DNA of 64,000 nucleotides from an uncultured Pelagibacteraceae bacterium. GTDB taxonomy: Bacteria; Pseudomonadota; Alphaproteobacteria; Pelagibacterales; Pelagibacteraceae. Shown here piece by piece: positions 47,345-57,522 of this stretch. Every line of letters starts with the position of its first letter. Position 1 is the first letter of the stretch. The position numbers and the translations under genes were made by a program. Below the pieces are notes generated by a model, which was not told the origin of the DNA, ran no database searches, and saw only the letters and a list, made by a program, of their open reading frames with translations. The DNA is taken from NCBI GenBank assembly GCA_902604245.1, contig CACKXQ010000003.1, positions 26,145 through 90,144 of the forward strand, in the 5' to 3' direction.

Positions 47345-48349
47345 ATGCCTGAAACTTTCAAAGCTCTGGTCGTAAACCAGAATGGTGAAAATTTTTCTCA
47401 AGAAGTTAAAGAATTAAATTTTGATTTTTTAAACGAGGGTGAGGTTTTAGTAAAAATTCAATTCTCTGATTTAAATTATAAAGATGCTTTGATTTTAAAA
47501 GATGGTGCAAAATTAGTAAAAGAGTTTCCAAGAATTCCTGGAATTGATTTCTCAGGTACAGTAGCAGAAAGCAAGTCAGATGAATTTAAAGAAGGTGATG
47601 AGGTAATACTTACTGGTTGCAGAGTTGGAGAATTATTTCATGGAGGATTCTCCCAATATGCAAGAGTTAAAAAAGAATTTCTTATAAAGAAACCTTCAGG
47701 TATTGATTTAAAGCAAGCTATGATGATGGGAACAGCAGGTTTTACTGCAATGTTGTGTGCCTTTGCCGTTAAAGCAAAAGAGGAATTATTACTACAAAGT
47801 AAAGTTAACGATGTCCTTGTAACAGGTTCAACAGGTGGTGTAGGGATGGTTGCAGTAAATATTCTTTCAAAAATGGGATGCAATGTAACCGCAATTACAG
47901 GAAAACCTGAAAAAGCTGATTATTTAAAAGAATTAGGAGCAAAAACTGTTTTAGATCGTAAAGAATTTGAAGGCGAACCAAGATTAATTGGCAAAGGCAC
48001 TTGGGATGGTGTTGTTGACACTGTTGGTGGAAATATTTTAGCAAATGCAATATCTCAAACAAGATTAAAAGGAATTGTAGCTGTCTGTGGTAATGCAAGT
48101 GGAACTAACAAATTAAATACATCTGTAGTTCCTTTTTATATCAGAGCTATAAAACTATGGGGCGTAGATTCAGTTAATGTAAGCAACAAAAGAAAAGAAT
48201 TCGTATGGGGTGAAGTACCGAGTTTAGTAGATTTTAGTATAATAGAAAAATCAATTAAAATAGTTGGGCTTGAGGAACTATTGACTATATTTCCGGAAAT
48301 GCTTGAAGGAAAATTGAAAAATAGAATACTAGTGGATGTAAATAAATAA
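47345..48349 (+). CDS. acuI: YhdH/AcuI-family quinone oxidoreductase (putative acrylyl-CoA reductase)
   Basis: FSDLNYKDALILK, PRIPGIDFSGTV, MGTAGFTAMLC, VTGSTGGVGMVAVNILSKMG. Confidence 0.8.
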   Translation: MPETFKALVVNQNGENFSQEVKELNFDFLNEGEVLVKIQFSDLNYKDALILKDGAKLVKEFPRIPGIDFSGTVAESKSDEFKEGDEVILTGCRVGELFHGGFSQYARVKKEFLIKKPSGIDLKQAMMMGTAGFTAMLCAFAVKAKEELLLQSKVNDVLVTGSTGGVGMVAVNILSKMGCNVTAITGKPEKADYLKELGAKTVLDRKEFEGEPRLIGKGTWDGVVDTVGGNILANAISQTRLKGIVAVCGNASGTNKLNTSVVPFYIRAIKLWGVDSVNVSNKRKEFVWGEVPSLVDFSIIEKSIKIVGLEELLTIFPEMLEGKLKNRILVDVNK

Positions 48350-49239
48350 TGGATTGGGATAAATTAAAAATTTTTCATGCGGTGGCTGAAGCTGGTAGTT
48401 TTACAAGCGCTACTGTAATTTTAAATCTAAGCCAATCTGCAATTAGTAGACAAATTCAATCTTTAGAAGAAGACTTAAAAGTAAAGTTATTTGAAAGACA
48501 TGCAAGAGGATTAACCCTTACAGAAAATGGTGAATATGTTTATAAAACTGCACATGAAGTTATCAGTAAACTTAAAGAGGTAGAAACAACTTTAGGAGAT
48601 CAAAAACATAAACCAACTGGAAAACTAACAATTACAACCGTTAGAAGTTTTGGTACTCACTGGTTAACCCCAAGAATTCAAGAGTTTATGCAATTGAATC
48701 CAGAAATTGAAATAGAATTAATTTTTGACGATAAAGAGTTAGATTTAAGCACAAGACAAGCCGATATCGGAATATTTATGAGAAGACCAAAACAACTTAA
48801 TTATATTCAAAGAAAACTAATGGATATAAATTATCACATATATGGCTCTAATAAGTATCTTGAAAAACATGGCATGCCTAAATCTATTAATGATTTAAGC
48901 AAGCATAACTTTATATCATTTGGTAGAGGAGCCCCATCACCAGTGTTTAACCCAGATTGGGCATTAAAACTTGGTATAAAAGATAATAAAAAAAGAAAAC
49001 CTGTTATGAAAGTAAATAGCGTTATGGGTTTACTGTTAGCAGTCGAAAGTGGTGTAGGCCTTGCGGCTCTTCCAGATTATTTAGTTTCTTTATCTCGAAA
49101 TGTAATTAAAGTTCTACCCAGTGTTGAGGGTCCGATTACAGAGGCTCACTTTGTGTTTCCAGAATCTTTAAAAAATGTAGCTAGAGTTACAACCTTCAGA
49201 AACTTTCTTTATAGTAAAATTTCGGAATTTAAGTCTTAA
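48349..49239 (+). CDS. LysR-family transcriptional regulator
   Basis: N-terminal HTH AEAGSFTSATVILNLSQSAISRQIQSLEEDL; TAATG overlap with acuI. Confidence 0.94.
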   Translation: MDWDKLKIFHAVAEAGSFTSATVILNLSQSAISRQIQSLEEDLKVKLFERHARGLTLTENGEYVYKTAHEVISKLKEVETTLGDQKHKPTGKLTITTVRSFGTHWLTPRIQEFMQLNPEIEIELIFDDKELDLSTRQADIGIFMRRPKQLNYIQRKLMDINYHIYGSNKYLEKHGMPKSINDLSKHNFISFGRGAPSPVFNPDWALKLGIKDNKKRKPVMKVNSVMGLLLAVESGVGLAALPDYLVSLSRNVIKVLPSVEGPITEAHFVFPESLKNVARVTTFRNFLYSKISEFKS

Positions 49240-49280
49240 AATATCAATAATATCGTGGTTAAGTGCGTCAAAAATGCGAT

Positions 49281-49311
49281 TGATAATCATTATCATTGCG
49301 AATAATTATCA
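49281..49311. promoter_or_regulatory. Two abutting Fur-box-like 7-1-7 elements
   Basis: TGATAATCATTATCA (49281-49295) matches TGATAATnATTATCA exactly; TGCGAATAATTATCA (49297-49311) matches 12 of 14 specified positions. Confidence 0.85.
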
Positions 49312-49351
49312 AAATCATTATAAATTATAAAAAACTAAAAGAGAGAGATAT

Positions 49352-50380
49352 ATGAAAAAAATGATAATTTCCGCGTTAATCTTATCCTTATTTGCATCAA
49401 GCTTTGCAATAGCGAATGAGGTAAATATTTTTAATGCAAGACATTATAAAGCTGATGCAGAACTTTATAGTAAATTTACAGCAGCAACAGGAATTAAAGT
49501 AAACTTAATCAATGGTAAAGCTGGTGCTTTAGAAAAAAGAATGATCGAAGAAGGAGCTGATTCAGCTGCCGATCTTTACATAACAGCTGACGCTGGAAGA
49601 TGTGGTGCTTTTAAAGCAAAAGGAATGACTCAATCAGGATTAGTTTCATCTACAATTAAATCATCTGTACCAAAAAGTTTTAGAACTACACACTGGGTTG
49701 GAGTAGCAAAAAGAGCAAGAATTGTTTACTACTCACCAGAAAGAGTAAGTGGTGCTGAGTTGTCAGGATTAACTTATGAAAGTTTAGCTGATCCAAAATG
49801 GAAAGGCAGAATTGCAATTAGAGCTTCTAGCAACATTTATAACAAATCTCTTGTAGCTTCATTAGTTAAAAATAATGGAAAAAAAGCTGCAGGTGAGTGG
49901 GCTAAAGGAGTTGTTGCAAACATGGCAAGAGATCCAAAAGGAAATGATAGAGCACAAATTATGGCTGTAGCAGCAGGAGAAGCTGATATTGCTGTTGCAA
50001 ATACTTATTACTTAGCTTTGATGTTATCTGGGAATAAAGGACCTGAACAACAAGAAGCTGCAAAAAAAGTTAAAGCTTTTTTCCCAAATCAGAATGATAG
50101 AGGAACACACATGAATATAAGCTGTGCAGCTTTAGTTAAAGGAGCGCCCAATAAAACTAATGCAATTGCACTTGTTGATTTCTTATTATCACCAGAAGCT
50201 CAAGAACACTTTACAAATAATACGTTTGAGTTTCCAATGATAGCTGGAGTTTCACCAAGTCCATTGGTAGTAAACAACTTAGGTTTAGATTTTAAACAAG
50301 ATCTAACAACGAGTGTTGCTAGTTATGGAGCAAAGCAAGCTGACGCCTTAGAGGTAATGACGGCTGCTGGTTGGAAGTAA
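49352..50380 (+). CDS. Fe(III) ABC transporter substrate-binding protein (FbpA/IdiA/FutA-like)
   Basis: Signal peptide; VNIFNARHYKADAELYSKFTAATGI; VANTYYLALM Tyr-Tyr motif. Confidence 0.93.
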   Translation: MKKMIISALILSLFASSFAIANEVNIFNARHYKADAELYSKFTAATGIKVNLINGKAGALEKRMIEEGADSAADLYITADAGRCGAFKAKGMTQSGLVSSTIKSSVPKSFRTTHWVGVAKRARIVYYSPERVSGAELSGLTYESLADPKWKGRIAIRASSNIYNKSLVASLVKNNGKKAAGEWAKGVVANMARDPKGNDRAQIMAVAAGEADIAVANTYYLALMLSGNKGPEQQEAAKKVKAFFPNQNDRGTHMNISCAALVKGAPNKTNAIALVDFLLSPEAQEHFTNNTFEFPMIAGVSPSPLVVNNLGLDFKQDLTTSVASYGAKQADALEVMTAAGWK

Positions 50381-50403
50381 CATTGAAAGTAAAAAAAAAA
50401 TTT

Positions 50404-50553
50404 ATGTCTGAAGTTAATTTAAATAAATCAGCCAATGCATGCGTACCATGTGCTGAGGAGTGTAAAAAAATTAACAAAAGAATAAATAAAAGGAAATTAT
50501 CAGAGATAAGTACTAAAGATTTTCCGCACATTTCAAAGGTATTCAATATCTGA
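50404..50553 (+). CDS. Putative 49-aa Cys-containing microprotein
   Basis: MSEVNLNKSANACVPCAEECKKINKRINKRKLSEISTKDFPHISKVFNI; lies between SBP stop and hairpin. Confidence 0.45.
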   Translation: MSEVNLNKSANACVPCAEECKKINKRINKRKLSEISTKDFPHISKVFNI

Positions 50554-50565
50554 CTTTTCTTAATT

Positions 50566-50596
50566 AAAGTGCCTATGCATCCTTCGTAGGCACTTT
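50566..50596 (+). terminator. Intercistronic hairpin between iron SBP and permease
   Basis: AAAGTGCCTA-TGCATCCTTCG-TAGGCACTTT, 10-bp perfect stem, followed by TAAAAATATT. Confidence 0.85.
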
Positions 50597-50646
50597 TAAA
50601 AATATTAAAAGAGACTATATAGGTCATTTAAACTACATATATCTCT

Positions 50647-52275
50647 ATGTTTACAAATAAATTTAATATCTGGTTTTTAAGCTCTCTGCTTATTTCATTG
50701 CTTGTTATAATTCCTATTTTGACAGTTTCTTTTAGTTTTTTTGAAGATACTTCTAGATATTTTGACATACTTAAAAAAACTTTTTTGTTTGAATACATTT
50801 TTAATTCTTTGTCACTTTTAGTTGGTGTCTTAATACTAACTTTTTTTCTAGGTGTTGGATCTGCTTACGTAGTCTCTTTTTACAAATTTCCAGGAGTTAA
50901 CTTTTTTAAATGGGCATTAATTTTATCTTTTGCTATACCACCCTATATTTATGCATACTCTTTATTTGCATTTTTTGACAATTATGGCACTGCATTTACA
51001 ATATTAAAGACTTTATTTGGTGATGGTGAGTACAATAAAAGTATACCAAAGTTTGATGGAATGTTTGGTTTAATATTATCTATTTCATTTTCTCTTTATG
51101 CATATGTTTATATTCTTGCAAGATCTTCTTTTTTATATCAATCACAAAATTTAATAGACCTTGGAAAAAATTTAGGTTTTTCAAAATTTAAATCTTTTTA
51201 CTCAATAATATTACCAGCTGCCAGACCTGCAATAGTTGCTGGTCTCTCTTTAGTTGCAATGGAAACATTAGCAGAGTTTGGTGCAGTAGATTTTTTTTCA
51301 GTTAATACACTAACAACAGGTATATATAATGCTTGGATAACTTTTGATGATTTAGCTTTTGCTAATAGAATATCATTTTTTCTTTTGTTATTTATATTTA
51401 TTCTTTTTCTGACTGAAAATCTATCTAGAAAAAAAGCGAAATATCACTTGGATACAAGAGGTGGTTTTAAACAAAAAGAAAAAATAAAACTTTCTGGAAC
51501 AAATTCTTTTTTTGCCTTTTTATTTTGTTTTTTATTGTTCTTTATAAGTTTTCTATTTCCATTAGGACAAATGCTTTATTGGACAATAAAATTTCCAGAA
51601 AATTTCTTTGACATAAATGTAATTAATCTTTTGTTAAACACACTTTATTTAGTAGGATTATCCAGTTTAGTTCTAATAACATTTGCTCTGATTTCTAATT
51701 ATGGAAATCGAGTTTCAAGAAATAAAACATTAAATTTTTTATCCACACTGTCGATTTCAGGTTACGCCATACCTGGCGTTATTTTAGCTGTCGCTTTTAT
51801 AACCTTTATCGCCTGGTTTGATGAGAATATAATTAAATCTTTAGGTTTTTTATCAATAAAAAAATTATTTATTGGATCTATTTTAGGTTTAGTTATTGTA
51901 TATTTTATTCGTTTTTACTCACTAGCTTTCAATGGAATAAAATCAGGATATGAAAAAATAAACGTTTCAGTTGATGAAAGCGCATATCTTCTTGGTTATT
52001 CAAAAAGAAAAACATTTCTAAATATTCATGTGCCATATTTAAGAAATTCATTATTATTTGTGGTAATTTTAATATCTCTTGAAATAATTAGAGAATTGCC
52101 AATTACCTTGGTTCTACGCCCATTTAACTTTGAAACATTTGCAACTACTGCTTATATCTCAGCATCAGAGGATATGCTTGAAGCAGCAGCAGTACCATCA
52201 TTATTTTTAATTTTAATTGCTGCCTTTTTTATTACAATAACGTCAAATTATATTTTAAAAGAGAATAATGGCTAA
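50647..52275 (+). CDS. Fe(III) ABC transporter permease (FbpB-like, duplicated domain)
   Basis: Two EAA-type regions (LIDLGKNLGFSKFKSFYSIILPAARP and VDESAYLLGYSKRKTFLNIHVP). Confidence 0.92.
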   Translation: MFTNKFNIWFLSSLLISLLVIIPILTVSFSFFEDTSRYFDILKKTFLFEYIFNSLSLLVGVLILTFFLGVGSAYVVSFYKFPGVNFFKWALILSFAIPPYIYAYSLFAFFDNYGTAFTILKTLFGDGEYNKSIPKFDGMFGLILSISFSLYAYVYILARSSFLYQSQNLIDLGKNLGFSKFKSFYSIILPAARPAIVAGLSLVAMETLAEFGAVDFFSVNTLTTGIYNAWITFDDLAFANRISFFLLLFIFILFLTENLSRKKAKYHLDTRGGFKQKEKIKLSGTNSFFAFLFCFLLFFISFLFPLGQMLYWTIKFPENFFDINVINLLLNTLYLVGLSSLVLITFALISNYGNRVSRNKTLNFLSTLSISGYAIPGVILAVAFITFIAWFDENIIKSLGFLSIKKLFIGSILGLVIVYFIRFYSLAFNGIKSGYEKINVSVDESAYLLGYSKRKTFLNIHVPYLRNSLLFVVILISLEIIRELPITLVLRPFNFETFATTAYISASEDMLEAAAVPSLFLILIAAFFITITSNYILKENNG

Positions 52276-53326
52276 TAACTTTTTAGAAGTAAATAACGTT
52301 GATTTCAAAGCTGGTGGAAAAACAAAAGTTAAAAATGTGTCTTTTTCAGTTCAAAACGAGGGAGATATTATTTGTCTTCTAGGACCTTCTGGAATAGGAA
52401 AAACTACGATATTGAGAACAATCGCTGGATTAGAAAAGATTAATAATGGATCTATAATTATCAATAATAAAACTATATCTTCAAAAAAAATTCACATTGA
52501 GCCAGAGGATCGAAATATTTCACTTGCCTTTCAAGACAATAGTTTATTTCCGCACTACAATGTCGAAAAAAATATATTAATTGGTACAGAAAAAAAAAAT
52601 AAAAAAAAAATTAAAATAAATGCAAAAGAAATAGTAGAATTTTTAAATTTAAAAAAAATATTAAATAAATATCCACATGAGATTAGTGCTGGTGAAGCGC
52701 AAAGATCGTCACTAGCAAGAGCTTTAGTTTCGAATCCAGACTTATTATTATTAGATGAGCCATTGTCGAATGTTGACCAAAGCTTTAAAGAAGAAATTCA
52801 AGTCGAATTAAAACAATTATTAAGTAAATCCAAAATAACAACTATAATTGTTACTCACGACTCATACGAAGCGTTTTATTTAGGAAGTAAATGTGGAATT
52901 ATATTAAATAAACAACTTAAACAATTTGATGATCCTTATAATGTTTATCATTTTCCTAATTCAGTAGAAGTTGTAAATTTTTTAAATAGAGGAATTTTAA
53001 TTCCTGCAAAAGTAACTAGCGAAAATAGTTTAGAAAATAAAGATCTTGGAACAATTAAAGGTAATTTTGTTAAACACTATCCAAATGGATCAGAGGTAAA
53101 ACTTTTATTACAGCCAGAAGATTTAGAACATGATGATAAAAGTAATTTAAAATTAGAAGTCGTTGATCGTAAATTTAGAGGAACAAATTTTATTTATACT
53201 TTAAAAACACCAAGCGAGTTACAAATTCCTGTATTTGTTCATTCACATCATATTCACCAGCATGAAATAGACGAAAAATTTGGTATTAAACGACCAATTC
53301 ACATTGACCACATTGTTTGTTTTTAA
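52268..53326 (+). CDS. Fe(III) ABC transporter ATP-binding protein (FbpC-like)
   Basis: Walker A LGPSGIGKTT, signature ISAGEAQRSSLARAL, Walker B LLLLDEP. Confidence 0.93.
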   Translation: MANNFLEVNNVDFKAGGKTKVKNVSFSVQNEGDIICLLGPSGIGKTTILRTIAGLEKINNGSIIINNKTISSKKIHIEPEDRNISLAFQDNSLFPHYNVEKNILIGTEKKNKKKIKINAKEIVEFLNLKKILNKYPHEISAGEAQRSSLARALVSNPDLLLLDEPLSNVDQSFKEEIQVELKQLLSKSKITTIIVTHDSYEAFYLGSKCGIILNKQLKQFDDPYNVYHFPNSVEVVNFLNRGILIPAKVTSENSLENKDLGTIKGNFVKHYPNGSEVKLLLQPEDLEHDDKSNLKLEVVDRKFRGTNFIYTLKTPSELQIPVFVHSHHIHQHEIDEKFGIKRPIHIDHIVCF

Positions 53327-53354
53327 GTAATATTATACTTTAAAAAATATATTC

Positions 53355-55799
53355 ATGGATAAAGATTTACCAAGAAGCACTAAGGTTGTAATTATTGGAG
53401 GCGGCGTAGCTGGAACATCGTGTGCATATCATTTAGCTAAATTTGGCTGGAAAGATGTTGTTCTGTTGGAAAGAGATCAGTTAACATCTGGAACCACATG
53501 GCATGCAGCTGGTTTAATGGGTCAATTAGGGGCTTCATCTACTATTACAAGGTTAAGAAAATATACTTTGGATCTTTATCAAGAATTAGAAAAAAAAACT
53601 GAATTATCTATAGGATTAAAACAAAATGGAGCAATTACAGTAGCTACCACAAAAGAGAGAATGCAAGAATTGTTGAGACAAGCAACTACCGCTCAACTAT
53701 CAGATGTTGAAGTGCATGTTTTGGATAAAAAACAAACAAAAGATTTATATCCTGTTGTAAATAATGATGACATTATTGGAAGTGTTTTTATGCCAAAAGA
53801 TGGTCAAGCTGATCCAGTAGGCGTAACTAATGTTTTAGCAAAAGCTGCTAGAATGGAAGGAGCACAAATTTTTGAAAAAACACCTGTAACAAAAATTCTT
53901 GTTAAAAATAATTCTATAGTTGGAGTAGAGACTGATAAAGGAAAAATTGATTGTGAATATGTTGTTTTAGCAACAGGTATGTGGTCTAGACAAATAGGTG
54001 AAAAAATGAATGTTAGTATTCCATTGTATCCTAATGAACATTTTTATGTGATCACGGAACCAATGAAAGATTTACCAAAAAACCTACCAGTTTTAAGAGA
54101 TTATAATAATTGTCTCTATCTTAAAGAAGACGCAGGTAAAATGTTAGTTGGAATTTTTGAACCAAATGCAAAACCAGCCTTTAAAAATACTGGTGTTGTG
54201 CCAGATGATTTTTCCTTTGGTGAATTACCAGATGATTTTGATCATTTCGAACCTTATTTACAAAAATCATTTCACAGGTTGCCTATGTTGGAAAATGCAG
54301 GAATTAGAAAATTTTTCTCTGGCCCTGAATCATTTACTCCTGATACCCAATATCTTTTAGGTGAAACTCCTGAGATTAAAAAACTTTTTACATGTTGTGG
54401 TTTTAATAGTATTGGAATTGCAAGTTCAGGAGGTGCTGGAAGAGTTACTGCAGAATGGATCATTAATGGACACATAAATGAAGATTTATTTTCATTAGAT
54501 ATTAAAAGATTTCAAAAATTTCATTCATCAAAAAAATTTATAATGGAAAGAGTGACAGAAACACTTGGTGATTTATATGGAATGCATTGGCCATTTAAAC
54601 AACATAAAACATCAAGAAACCAAATTGTATTACCCTACCAAGAGGAGCTAAAAAAATTAGGAGCTTGTTTTGGAACCTCGGGTGGTTTTGAAAGACCTAT
54701 GTGGTATGCGTTAAAAGGTGAAAAGGCTGATTACAATTATAGTTTTGGTTATCAAAATTGGTATCCATCAGCTGAATTTGAGACCAAAAATGCCAGAGAA
54801 AACGTTGGATTATTTGAGCTATCTCCTTTTTCAAAATTTGACCTAGAAGGGCAAAATGTTCATGAAGAATTACAAAAAATTTGTACAGCAAACATAAAAG
54901 ATATTGAGGGTAGAGCAACTTATACCCAGATGTTAAATGAAGATGGAGGAATAGAGACAGACGTTACTATTACTTGTCTTAAGAAAAACCATTTTAGAGT
55001 GATAGGTCCAGCAGCAACAAGAGAACATGATAAATTTCATATAAAAAAATATATTTCAGAAGAGGTCAATTTTAAAGATGTAACAGAAGATTTAACATGC
55101 CTAGGATTATACGGACCCAACTCAAGAAAATTACTATCTAATATCAGTAATGACGATTTTACAAATGAAGGTATAAAGTTTAGTCATGGAAAATTCGTTA
55201 CTATTGACGGAGTTAAAGTCTGGGCTCAAAGATTATCTTATGTAGGTGAAATAGGATTCGAATTATATACAAACATAGATGAAAGCAAAAAATTATTTTT
55301 AGCCATTATTAAAGAGGGTAAAAATCATGGCTTATCACTTTGTGGTGCGCATGCTATGGACATTATGAGAATGGAAAGTGGTTTCTTACATTGGGGACAT
55401 GATATATCACCTGAAGAAAATCAATATCAAGCAGGACTTAATTTTGCAATCAGTTATAAAAAAAATATAAATTTTGTTGGAAAAGAAGCATTATTAAAAA
55501 TTAAAGATAAAAACCCTACAAAATCATTAGCCATGATGGTGTTGAAAGATAATATACCTGGAGAACCTTTGTTGCTTCATGAAGAACCAATTTACTTAGA
55601 TGATAAAATAATTGGCAAAACAACATCAGGAAATTATTCATTTAATTTTAAAAAAAATATGTCATTTGGTTATGTAAACTCTGGAAATTCTATTGAAGAC
55701 TTGATTAATAAAAATTTATCTATTGAAGTTGAAAAAAAAAAATACCCTGTAACAATTATCAAAAAACCTTTAAATCAAAAAAATATAAAAAATGTTTAA
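53355..55799 (+). CDS. Dimethylglycine/sarcosine dehydrogenase-like flavoprotein (DAO + GcvT), copy 2
   Basis: VVIIGGGVAGTSCAYHLAKFGWKDVVLLERDQLTSGTTWHAAGLMGQ; same architecture as 40029-42464. Confidence 0.9.
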   Translation: MDKDLPRSTKVVIIGGGVAGTSCAYHLAKFGWKDVVLLERDQLTSGTTWHAAGLMGQLGASSTITRLRKYTLDLYQELEKKTELSIGLKQNGAITVATTKERMQELLRQATTAQLSDVEVHVLDKKQTKDLYPVVNNDDIIGSVFMPKDGQADPVGVTNVLAKAARMEGAQIFEKTPVTKILVKNNSIVGVETDKGKIDCEYVVLATGMWSRQIGEKMNVSIPLYPNEHFYVITEPMKDLPKNLPVLRDYNNCLYLKEDAGKMLVGIFEPNAKPAFKNTGVVPDDFSFGELPDDFDHFEPYLQKSFHRLPMLENAGIRKFFSGPESFTPDTQYLLGETPEIKKLFTCCGFNSIGIASSGGAGRVTAEWIINGHINEDLFSLDIKRFQKFHSSKKFIMERVTETLGDLYGMHWPFKQHKTSRNQIVLPYQEELKKLGACFGTSGGFERPMWYALKGEKADYNYSFGYQNWYPSAEFETKNARENVGLFELSPFSKFDLEGQNVHEELQKICTANIKDIEGRATYTQMLNEDGGIETDVTITCLKKNHFRVIGPAATREHDKFHIKKYISEEVNFKDVTEDLTCLGLYGPNSRKLLSNISNDDFTNEGIKFSHGKFVTIDGVKVWAQRLSYVGEIGFELYTNIDESKKLFLAIIKEGKNHGLSLCGAHAMDIMRMESGFLHWGHDISPEENQYQAGLNFAISYKKNINFVGKEALLKIKDKNPTKSLAMMVLKDNIPGEPLLLHEEPIYLDDKIIGKTTSGNYSFNFKKNMSFGYVNSGNSIEDLINKNLSIEVEKKKYPVTIIKKPLNQKNIKNV

Positions 55800-56590
55800 T
55801 GTTAAAAATAATTTCAAAAAAAAATAGGGCTGCAGAAATTATTTGCAACCTTAATAAAATAGATAATAAGGAATTAAAAGAAATTAAATCAATACTTGAT
55901 AAGTATGGAATGATTTATTTTCCAAAACAAAAACTTAGTTCCAAGAATTATCTTAATTTTGCAAAAAAATTTGGTAAACCAGCTAATTATCCAAGATTGA
56001 AAGGTTTGAATAAAAAATATCCTCAAATAACTGTTGTACAACGTAAATCTACTGATAAAGGGCCTAGCTTTGGGGAACAATTTCACACAGACTCCTCATA
56101 TACAAAAAAACCTCCTAGATACACGATGTTACTTTCAAAACTAGTACCTAAAAAAGGTGTTGCTAATACTGACTTTTCTTCGCAGTACTTAGCTTATGAA
56201 AAATTATCAAAAAATTATAAAAATAAGCTTAAAAAATTAAAAGGCATCTATTCTTCACATGGACCAATATCAATTACAACAGTTGAGAGAGAAAAAGAAA
56301 AAGGAAAAATATCTAAAGAACTGATTTCCAGACATAAAATAATTAGAACTATTAAAAATAAAAAAACTATATACTGTAGTCCAGGGCACTTTTTAAAATT
56401 TAATACGCATATGACTAAACAAAAAAAAGAACTAAAGAAATTCTTATTCAATCATCAGACAAAAAAAACCTTTCAATATTCATTAGAATGGGAAAAAGAT
56501 CAGCTTGCTATTTGGGATAATAGAGCCATGCTCCATCAGGCTACACCGTTTAAAGGTAATAGAATACTTCATAGAATAACAATACTTTAA
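55799..56590 (+). CDS. TauD/TfdA-like Fe(II)/2-oxoglutarate dioxygenase
   Basis: FHTDSSY (HxD), NRAMLHQATPFKGNRILHR distal His/Arg. Confidence 0.85.
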   Translation: MLKIISKKNRAAEIICNLNKIDNKELKEIKSILDKYGMIYFPKQKLSSKNYLNFAKKFGKPANYPRLKGLNKKYPQITVVQRKSTDKGPSFGEQFHTDSSYTKKPPRYTMLLSKLVPKKGVANTDFSSQYLAYEKLSKNYKNKLKKLKGIYSSHGPISITTVEREKEKGKISKELISRHKIIRTIKNKKTIYCSPGHFLKFNTHMTKQKKELKKFLFNHQTKKTFQYSLEWEKDQLAIWDNRAMLHQATPFKGNRILHRITIL

Positions 56591-56594
56591 TATA

Positions 56595-57521
56595 ATGTAT
56601 TCAATATTTCTTGGGTTAACACCTTTTATCTTTATTACACTATTTGGTTTTGTTTTTGGAAAACTTAAAATTTTTGATTTAGGTCATGCAAAAGTTTTAA
56701 ATTTGTTTTTATTCTATGTAGCGGTCCCTGCCTTAATTATTAAATTTGTTGCTCAAAGTGAAATAGGTCAAGTTGATTTAAAACAAATAGTTTCTTATTT
56801 TTTAATGCAAGGAAGTCTTGGGTTTTTAACATTTTTATTAACATCTAAGTTTTTTAAAAGACCTATTCCAGAATCTATTATATGGGCATTGATGGTAGCA
56901 CTATCAAATCATGTAACATTATTATTACCTATTACAAAAATCTATTTTGGCACTGAAGTAATAACTCAAGTAACAAGTATAATATTAATGGATGGGGTTA
57001 TTTTATTATCTGTAATTGCTTTTTTTTTAGAACTTACTACTAAAAAAAATATTCGATTAACTATATTTATAAAGAACATAGTTCTTAATCCAATGATATT
57101 TTCAATCTTAATTGGTCTTTTACTTTTTGTATTTAAGATAAATATCGACGATACGCCAATAGACTACGTACTTTCTGTTTTGGCAGCTTGTGTTTCGCCT
57201 ATAGGACTTTTTGCAATTGGTATCACATTATCTTTTTACACACATAAAGTTATTAATAAATTAACTGCTTCTATATCTATATTGAAATTAGTTGTTTCAC
57301 CAATCATCCTCTTGATAATCGGCTTTATTATATTTGATGCTGGGCAACCTGAAAAAATTCCTGGTGCTTTTTTTGTTAGTGTTGCACCATGTGGTCATAC
57401 AGCTGTCGTATTGTGTTCTGCCTATAATGTAAGTCCTGAAAATATAATAAAAGCTTTATTTATCTCAACTTTTGCATCATTTGTTACCATATTTTTTGCT
57501 ATTCAATATTTAACAACCTAA
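56595..57521 (+). CDS. AEC-family (auxin efflux carrier-like) transporter
   Basis: About 10 TM; FLFYVAVPALIIKFVA, AACVSPIGLFAIGITLS. Confidence 0.85.
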   Translation: MYSIFLGLTPFIFITLFGFVFGKLKIFDLGHAKVLNLFLFYVAVPALIIKFVAQSEIGQVDLKQIVSYFLMQGSLGFLTFLLTSKFFKRPIPESIIWALMVALSNHVTLLLPITKIYFGTEVITQVTSIILMDGVILLSVIAFFLELTTKKNIRLTIFIKNIVLNPMIFSILIGLLLFVFKINIDDTPIDYVLSVLAACVSPIGLFAIGITLSFYTHKVINKLTASISILKLVVSPIILLIIGFIIFDAGQPEKIPGAFFVSVAPCGHTAVVLCSAYNVSPENIIKALFISTFASFVTIFFAIQYLTT

Positions 57522-57522
57522 A

